A DNA stretch of 64,000 nucleotides from Gigaspora rosea (lineage: Eukaryota > Glomeromycota > Glomeromycetes > Diversisporales > Gigasporaceae): positions 1-64,000 of the forward strand of contig QKWP01001134.1 of assembly GCA_003550325.1 (NCBI GenBank), read 5' to 3'. The notes under the pieces were generated by a model. It did not search any database, was not told where the DNA came from, and saw only the letters and a list, made by a program, of their open reading frames with translations. Position numbers and translations under genes: made by a program. Of this stretch, positions 56,712 to 64,000 are shown piece after piece. Each line of letters opens with the position of its first letter. The first letter of the stretch is position 1.

Positions 56712-58845
56712 CAGTTGCCTCTCTCTTATCTGAACAGGCTGTCCCAAGAGATTTTGTTCAGTTTAGAGAAAGTTCGTAATATAAAATTTCTCTTTCTAAA
56801 CTGAACTCTAATAAAATTCAGTATATAAAAAGTTACTAATAAATAAAAAAAATGCAGATGAAAATTTTTAAGCCCATTTGATATATCATCTGGCATAGAT
56901 TATAAATATATATAGCACTTATTATATTTTATATTTAATTTTCTATATAAAATTTTGATGAGATAAAACAAACATGATTCAGAAACATGCGCATGATTGA
57001 GAAATCATACGTATACATAAAACCCATTTCTAGGCCTAACCAAAAAATTAACTTCAAACGGCCTTATTTAGCTAAAACCATTATGCAAAATGCTTCAAAT
57101 TCATGAAGCATTTAATTAACTTTTCTTACACTCAAAATAGTTTATATGTATCAAGCAATTTTAAGAGAGTTGTTTAAGAGCATCAAAAAACAGCAGATTT
57201 CACTACTTTGCTATAATTACCGATGATTCTATGACATGTAATACTAATGATCAGGTCCCAATGATCAAGGTTACTGCCACAGTATACAATAAATCAATTA
57301 TCGGATAAATAATCAATCGCAATTCGTATCTATCTATAGTATGGTCTGAGTTTGTAATGCATTTCACAACATATTTTGTTATTGCAATTCTGAAAGACAA
57401 TAATAAAAAAAGGCATTTTTTTATAGTATCATCATGCATTTTATTCAAGACAAAAACCTGTTAAAGTGATATTTGGTTAAACAATTCTCATACAATAGAT
57501 AAATATAGTATCTAAAGTACATATCTAAAGTAGCACCTAACTAAAAGTATGCACTCACGAAGATCTACTTCAGATGTAACAATACAATTGCTAGAATTTG
57601 AATTGTGATAAGATTCTTGATCATAACTTGCTCATCGATATTTTAGTCTTAACATTTTTGATAATGGATTGTATATCCAATCAAAAGCATTATAGCATAA
57701 TATTAGTTTTAGCACACTGGTCACATTCTGATATAACTACAATTTTATTAATGATATAAACTAGAACTACAAAAATCGCTGAAAAAATTAGTAAATCTGG
57801 ATGGTAAAAATTCTGACAAAATCTAGAAATCAATAATCTAATCTTTAGTGGAATGTAATTTTTTCTTAGTATTTGCTAAAATTTTCACTGTTTTTTTATT
57901 AATTACATGATTTCTTTATTTATTGTAGAGCTATTGTTCTTGTTCTTGCACTTGTTCTTAAAGTTAAGACCATTATACAAAATGCTTTCGAATTTGTTAA
58001 ACATTCGATTGAATTTTTTTTAGCTATTTTTTTGCTCAAATAGTTGGCATATATTAGGTAATCAAACAGCAGTAGCAAATTTGGTGTTAACAATTAACAA
58101 ATTCTTTTGTTCTCATCTTTGATAATCAGAGATTATCATTTAATCAGCCCAATAAAAAATCCTACGAAAAAAAATGAAAAATGCCAAATATTGAGCGAAT
58201 AGATATGCAAATTTGCATTGGGTCACTAATATTTATGTCTAAAAAGTATATTTTTACTATCCGTTGTTATAGCATTTGTAATTTTTTCTATGGATAATCG
58301 CATTTTTTTTAATGATGTCTTATTATACTGTAGTACTAGTCACATCTGCAGTTCACATAACTAGCAACATTAGCGCTCGAATTACCGCTCAGAAGCATTC
58401 TAAATGATCCATGCGATGCTAGACAGGTAAAAATTAAGCATCAAGACATCCACGCGCGATAGACAGACGAAAATTAAGCACCAAGTGATGTATAACATCA
58501 CGTGGACCAATCAGATACAAGTTTTTGTGGACGAACGTTATTTCAATTGCCGTATAACCCTACACTTCGTGATATGCATCACTCCGTTCCTAGTATCACT
58601 ACGTGATATGCATCACTCTGTTTCTGGCATACACTTTGTGATATTTGAATCATAATATAAAATAATTTTAATTAAATAAAAGATTATATGTACTAATTAA
58701 CTTTAGTTCAGATCCAGAATAGAAAATTTATTATGTTAATTCAGTATATCCAGAGGAAACATATATAAAAATATTTGTTCTAAAAGGTTTAGTTCAGATT
58801 ATCAAGAGTCTGGTATATAGAGGCCGGATTAAAGAGAGGCAACTG
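56712..58845. mobile_element. pogo-like element (CAGTTGCCTCTC ends) inside repeat Q
   Basis: Ends CAGTTGCCTCTCTCTTATCT and complement CAGTTGCCTCTCTTTAATCC, flanked by TA. Sub-terminal words CTCTAAACTGAA and complements occur at 56760-56820. It has 2.1 kb without a transposase frame. The homologous Q copy at 26180-26190 shows the uninterrupted sequence. It shares segments with 27020-27270. Confidence 0.8.
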
Positions 58846-59591
58846 TATTCTGTAAAATGAAGGTGCTATTATGTATGACATGACATAATATACCACCTCC
58901 TATCATAATGTCTGTACTACCTTTTACTGTGATATTCTATTTAATAGTTTGTACGTTATTCTATTTAATGGTCTGTACGTATCACTCTAATTATGCCATT
59001 TCGTGTATTCCCAATACCAACCTGGACCACTTTTTTATAGGGCAATATTTTCTATAATGCTAACTTAAAATTTGTTATTAAAAATTTTGATATTGTAATT
59101 GATAATATATATAATAAATTAAAATTTTTTTGAAACTAAATGTATTATGATAAAAATTTAAATTACTTTTAGGTTTCTATTTTTATATACTCAAATAATT
59201 ATTAAATATGAATATAAGGCCATACAAAGTTAATTTTCATTTTATATAACCTGGTATTTTAAAATTCCAATTGGCAGGTCAAATTTTTTTTGTTTTTTTA
59301 AAAAAAAAAACTTTGTATGGCTTAAATTAATTCATGTTTATATCTAAGGTTATACAAAGTTAATTTTTTGGTTTGTATAAATGGAATCAGAAAATTTTGT
59401 CGTAGTTTTAAGAAAAGTGAACCTAGTAATGATCTTGAATTGTATTACCCTCAATAGAATCACATATAATTTTGGTTGGGCAAAAAAGTAAACAAATATC
59501 AGGTAATATTTATAAAATTAGATGAAGCTAAAATCCACATGATCCAGGATCCCAAATAATCTATGTGAGTTCATATTTGAAAAATAGCTAA
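58124..59591 (+). repeat. 1,468-bp perfect direct repeat, copy 1
   Basis: Identical by eye to 59594-61061, including homopolymer lengths. The copies are separated by AT and a single N. It covers the right part of the pogo-like element, the end of repeat Q and spacer. Confidence 0.95.
58848..59037 (+). repeat. Dispersed repeat Q, copy 5, right part
   Basis: TTCTGTAAAATGAAGGTGC to CCACTTTTTTATAGGGC; parallels 26188-26332. Repeated at 60318-60507 by the assembly duplication. Confidence 0.65.
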
Positions 59592-59592
59592 T

Positions 59593-59593
59593 N
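59593..59593. other. Single-base assembly gap
   Basis: Lone N at the junction of the two 1,468-bp copies. Confidence 1.
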
Positions 59594-61061
59594 AATCAGA
59601 GATTATCATTTAATCAGCCCAATAAAAAATCCTACGAAAAAAAATGAAAAATGCCAAATATTGAGCGAATAGATATGCAAATTTGCATTGGGTCACTAAT
59701 ATTTATGTCTAAAAAGTATATTTTTACTATCCGTTGTTATAGCATTTGTAATTTTTTCTATGGATAATCGCATTTTTTTTAATGATGTCTTATTATACTG
59801 TAGTACTAGTCACATCTGCAGTTCACATAACTAGCAACATTAGCGCTCGAATTACCGCTCAGAAGCATTCTAAATGATCCATGCGATGCTAGACAGGTAA
59901 AAATTAAGCATCAAGACATCCACGCGCGATAGACAGACGAAAATTAAGCACCAAGTGATGTATAACATCACGTGGACCAATCAGATACAAGTTTTTGTGG
60001 ACGAACGTTATTTCAATTGCCGTATAACCCTACACTTCGTGATATGCATCACTCCGTTCCTAGTATCACTACGTGATATGCATCACTCTGTTTCTGGCAT
60101 ACACTTTGTGATATTTGAATCATAATATAAAATAATTTTAATTAAATAAAAGATTATATGTACTAATTAACTTTAGTTCAGATCCAGAATAGAAAATTTA
60201 TTATGTTAATTCAGTATATCCAGAGGAAACATATATAAAAATATTTGTTCTAAAAGGTTTAGTTCAGATTATCAAGAGTCTGGTATATAGAGGCCGGATT
60301 AAAGAGAGGCAACTGTATTCTGTAAAATGAAGGTGCTATTATGTATGACATGACATAATATACCACCTCCTATCATAATGTCTGTACTACCTTTTACTGT
60401 GATATTCTATTTAATAGTTTGTACGTTATTCTATTTAATGGTCTGTACGTATCACTCTAATTATGCCATTTCGTGTATTCCCAATACCAACCTGGACCAC
60501 TTTTTTATAGGGCAATATTTTCTATAATGCTAACTTAAAATTTGTTATTAAAAATTTTGATATTGTAATTGATAATATATATAATAAATTAAAATTTTTT
60601 TGAAACTAAATGTATTATGATAAAAATTTAAATTACTTTTAGGTTTCTATTTTTATATACTCAAATAATTATTAAATATGAATATAAGGCCATACAAAGT
60701 TAATTTTCATTTTATATAACCTGGTATTTTAAAATTCCAATTGGCAGGTCAAATTTTTTTTGTTTTTTTAAAAAAAAAAACTTTGTATGGCTTAAATTAA
60801 TTCATGTTTATATCTAAGGTTATACAAAGTTAATTTTTTGGTTTGTATAAATGGAATCAGAAAATTTTGTCGTAGTTTTAAGAAAAGTGAACCTAGTAAT
60901 GATCTTGAATTGTATTACCCTCAATAGAATCACATATAATTTTGGTTGGGCAAAAAAGTAAACAAATATCAGGTAATATTTATAAAATTAGATGAAGCTA
61001 AAATCCACATGATCCAGGATCCCAAATAATCTATGTGAGTTCATATTTGAAAAATAGCTAA
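59594..61061 (+). repeat. 1,468-bp perfect direct repeat, copy 2
   Basis: Same as 58124-59591. It starts one base after the N in the middle of the pogo-like element, with no transposon boundary. Most likely the overlapping start of the next contig. Confidence 0.95.
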
Positions 61062-61280
61062 GTATGTTTTTTTTTTTGAAAATATAAATATGTTTTTTTA
61101 GAGAACATAAGTTTGCTTTTTTTTTTTTTTAGAGACGTTATATTTCAAAAATAGTTAAAGCTAGATAAAAGTTTGATCTAATGTTTAAGATATAGCTTAT
61201 ATATACCAAAACAAAAGTGCTAACCAAAAAATTTTTACAATTATGCTCAAATATAACCTCATATAGATTATTCAGGGTTC
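61016..61280. mobile_element. MITE R, copy 2
   Basis: Left GGATCCCAAATAATCTATG, right complement GAACCCTGAATAATCTATAT. Near the right end AAAGTGCTAACCAAAAAATT matches 10170-10190 of copy 1. Short A+T interior. Confidence 0.65.
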
Positions 61281-61737
61281 TTGTGACCCATATCATCAGA
61301 TTTTCTAAAACTTCCATTAACCAATTGACACTATATAATCAAAACATTGAATGCTATAAGCAGCTGGAGGCAAAAAGCATCTATAAAACCACTAACAAAA
61401 AATTATTTTTACCTTGTGGTTAGGATTAGAGTTAAGTTGACTTTTTGTTATAGCACTAAGGTCTTTTATATATAGAATCAAGTATCAAATTATTATAGGT
61501 GTTTATATTGAGGGTGATACAATTTGTAATTATTACTGGGTTCACTCTTCCTTAAGTGTCCCAAATTTTGTTTTTTTTATTAGAGCTATTGGGTAATTCT
61601 GAAACATTAAGGTTATCATTGGGTGATACCGAAGAAAAAATTTAAATAGCAAAAATGGAATTTTTGATGTGATGTGATGTATTTTGTATAAATATAAAAA
61701 GCAAGCTCTCTAATTAAATCAGCATAGGTCATAAATA
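61281..61737. other. Spacer, no gene seen
   Basis: A+T rich; a weak telomere-like GGTTAGGATTAGAGTTAAG at about 61420 and a GATGTGATGTGATGT run near 61665. The frame at 61217-61423 crosses an element end and is not a gene. Confidence 0.35.
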
Positions 61738-61890
61738 CAGTTGTCCCTCATTTATATCAACCTATTTGGACTACCATTATTTTCATATTGATATGAAATT
61801 AATGAGAATTTTATATTAAAGTTGATATATATGAGGGATTACCAGGAACGGAGTTTTCCGTAAGTGAAAATGGAGAGCATGGCTTACCAT
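61738..61890. mobile_element. pogo-like element fragment (CAGTTGTCCCTC end)
   Basis: Starts after TA with CAGTTGTCCCTCATTTATAT. Words CTCATTTATATCAAC and the inverted TTGATATATATGAGGGATTA recur inside. Only one true end is recognisable, so the right end is probably lost. Confidence 0.55.
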
Positions 61891-62974
61891 AATGTTCAAG
61901 AATGTTCATTCACAAAATCTTGCATTTGGTTAGTTGCTACTGTTGGCTATGATTTCTAAATGTGTATACTCGAATAATTTCAGGTTTGCTTTTAATTGAA
62001 TAGCTATTTAAAGTGTTACCATTGTGACTAAATTGAGGTAAATTTTAGTTGCTTAGCCACTTGTGTGCAACATTTTATGACTGGTGTTATGAAAAGTTTG
62101 ACCAGCGTAAGCATAGCCAATGTGTGATCATGTCATGTTTTGTACAATCATTTGTAATTATTGATTGATGTTTCTATTTGCATTAACGTGTATTGTACCA
62201 TAATTACATTAACATAGTAAAAAGTTTATTATACTATTCTAGTTCAATATTTTGTTTATAATAATAAAGCAATAAACGTTTTCATTTAATTTATTATTGA
62301 TTTAATAGATAACGGTGCAGAATAATGTTAAAAGTGTTAATAATATTACTTAACTGTTTATGCCACGTCATAATATTATAATATACGTTGATAATGCCCA
62401 TTGGTTGTCAATTAGATCAAGAAGTAGATAGACTATAGTTAATAATTTATAAAAATTAGAGAAAAATATTTTCAAAGAAACGTATCTAATATTTTGAAAT
62501 TGGTTATTTAGTATTTGTATTTATTATTGTATATGTTACGTGTGATTTGTACCAGTAATGTAACAATTTATTTTTAAAAAATGCATATAACAAAGCCTAA
62601 TCCAATGAGTTTAAACATGTACATTATGCTTATTATTAAAACAAGAGATGAAATTAGAAAAGAGAAAGATTGCAAGCAAAAGCAATTCAATGTGCAGATG
62701 TACAATTTAGAGAAGCTAAGAATAGTAAATTACAAAATCGTATGATGGAACTTCGTCAAAATCAAGCATATGTTCAGGCCTCTAATACTGCTATGCTTAA
62801 TAGAAAAAAGCGAAGAAAGTTAGTGTTTGTCTTAAATGAGATCATGAAGCAAAAATTGCAAACTTCCCTCTATATGTATTAGAAATAAATGAAGAATTTG
62901 ATTTGCAGCTAAAGAGTATGCTACATTAGGGTGTGAAATGTCATATGATCTACAAACATAGTGAAGATCATATA
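61891..62974 (+). other. Spacer with a possible coding remnant
   Basis: 62652-62882 is an open frame without a convincing start: KNSKLQNRMMELRQNQAYVQ, then ASNTAMLNRKKRRK. The helical, polar stretch followed by a basic cluster recalls the C-terminal tail of fungal pogo-type transposases. A second frame (TRDEIRKEKDCKQKQ) overlaps upstream, as after a frameshift. Weak; could be unrelated. Otherwise nothing seen. Confidence 0.3.
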
Positions 62975-63278
62975 GGCTTGGTGCTGCAAAAAGGGGGTAA
63001 ATCGACAAAACAAAAGATCTTCAGAAAATCAATTTGATAGCTAAATTCTTTAAAAGGACCAGTAGATCAAAGGATATCAGCAATTCTTTGGATTAGCCAA
63101 TATGTATAAATTATAAGAAAATACTAGCTTTAAAGAGCTATACTACAAAATTTTATTAATATAACTGCTTTTATGTTTTAAGTAAAAAATGTTCCAAATA
63201 TTATTTTAAAATGATTTGTATAAAAAAAATCATTTTTGAAAAATTGTCAATTTACCTCCTTTTTGCAGCACCAAACCC
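62975..63278. mobile_element. MITE (GGCTTGGTGCTGC ends)
   Basis: Ends GGCTTGGTGCTGCAAAAAGG and complement GGGTTTGGTGCTGCAAAAAG, about 32 bp of inverted repeat, flanked by ATATA on both sides (62970-62974, 63279-63283). No coding capacity. Confidence 0.78.
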
Positions 63279-63344
63279 ATATATTAAATTTTACTAATAA
63301 AGATTTTTTGTCGATTATTCTATTTAATAACAAAAACATATAAA

Positions 63345-63595
63345 ATTTTAAATTGAAATAACTCCTGAACTATTCATGAGATACATGCGAAATTATATTT
63401 ATTAGATTCCTTTTAACATTCTCTTTAAAGCAATAGAGCCCTTTTTTTATTTTTCATATAAGTTAAAGCAAAAACTGATTACTAAAACACGATTAATTTT
63501 ATGACAATAAAAAAAAGAGCTCTATTACCTTAAAGAGAACATTAAGTGGAATCTAACAAAGGTATTTTTACTCGTATATCTTTAATAGTTCAAAA
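63345..63595. repeat. Foldback element cut by the terminal gap
   Basis: 63350-63440 and 63500-63595 are complementary (for example TTCTCTTTAAAGCAATAGAG against CTCTATTACCTTAAAGAGAA). The outer end runs into the N block. Confidence 0.7.
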
Positions 63596-64000
63596 NNNNN
63601 NNNNNNNNNNNNNNNNNNNNNNNNNNNNNNNNNNNNNNNNNNNNNNNNNNNNNNNNNNNNNNNNNNNNNNNNNNNNNNNNNNNNNNNNNNNNNNNNNNNN
63701 NNNNNNNNNNNNNNNNNNNNNNNNNNNNNNNNNNNNNNNNNNNNNNNNNNNNNNNNNNNNNNNNNNNNNNNNNNNNNNNNNNNNNNNNNNNNNNNNNNNN
63801 NNNNNNNNNNNNNNNNNNNNNNNNNNNNNNNNNNNNNNNNNNNNNNNNNNNNNNNNNNNNNNNNNNNNNNNNNNNNNNNNNNNNNNNNNNNNNNNNNNNN
63901 NNNNNNNNNNNNNNNNNNNNNNNNNNNNNNNNNNNNNNNNNNNNNNNNNNNNNNNNNNNNNNNNNNNNNNNNNNNNNNNNNNNNNNNNNNNNNNNNNNNN
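63596..64000. other. Assembly gap (405 N to window end)
   Basis: Run of N. Confidence 1.

Overview
The window looks like nuclear DNA of an arbuscular mycorrhizal fungus (Glomeromycotina, Rhizophagus-like). This is inferred from the very A+T-rich composition, a Sel1-repeat gene whose units end in KAF-HYQKSAEMG, a decayed Sel1-kinase relative, abundant LINE, Ty3/gypsy and cut-and-paste transposon remains, short-intron gene remnants and scattered TTAGGG-like tracts. No bacterial, plasmid, phage or CRISPR feature was seen. Two N runs (10418-10671, 63596-64000) and a single N at 59593 are assembly gaps.

Layout. 1-2520 is the 3' part of a Ty3/gypsy retrotransposon: integrase, an extra ORF, polypurine tract and 3' LTR. 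2521-5265 is an inverted-repeat element carrying a MITE, a retroposon and a solo LTR of the same family. 6460-8270 is a dead Sel1-kinase gene split by a TA-target transposon. 8271-11420 is dispersed repeat Q with a MITE, a foldback element, a tRNA-headed retroposon and another poly(A) retroposon nested inside. 12104-16927 is a PIF/Harbinger-like composite holding further nested elements. 17073-19618 is more nested repeats. 19813-22640 holds the exons of a membrane-protein gene on the minus strand, probably decayed, with transposons in its introns. 23440-25640 is an old direct duplication, and 25680-30960 is repeats with sparse sequence between them. 30960-32497 is the Sel1-repeat gene, the best candidate for a live gene. 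32461-37326 is a cluster of hAT-like and other non-autonomous elements. 38078-45705 and 46946-55616 are two full-length minus-strand LINEs. 55739-61890 is pogo-like elements plus a perfect 1,468-bp repeat across a single N, probably an unmerged contig overlap.

The most interesting pattern is a set of elements that share hAT-like structure (8-bp target duplications, ends near TAGGGTTC or CAGGGAT). Each has both ends filled with an array of its own short word: TTCAGG, CCGAAC, GGCCCG, GACCAG, AAACTC, CCCGACA, CCCGCG, CAAATGA or TTTGATT. In three of them an inner palindrome differs by matched changes that keep it palindromic. Nested copies repeatedly expose empty sites in paralogues, so insertion order and target duplications can be read from the window itself.
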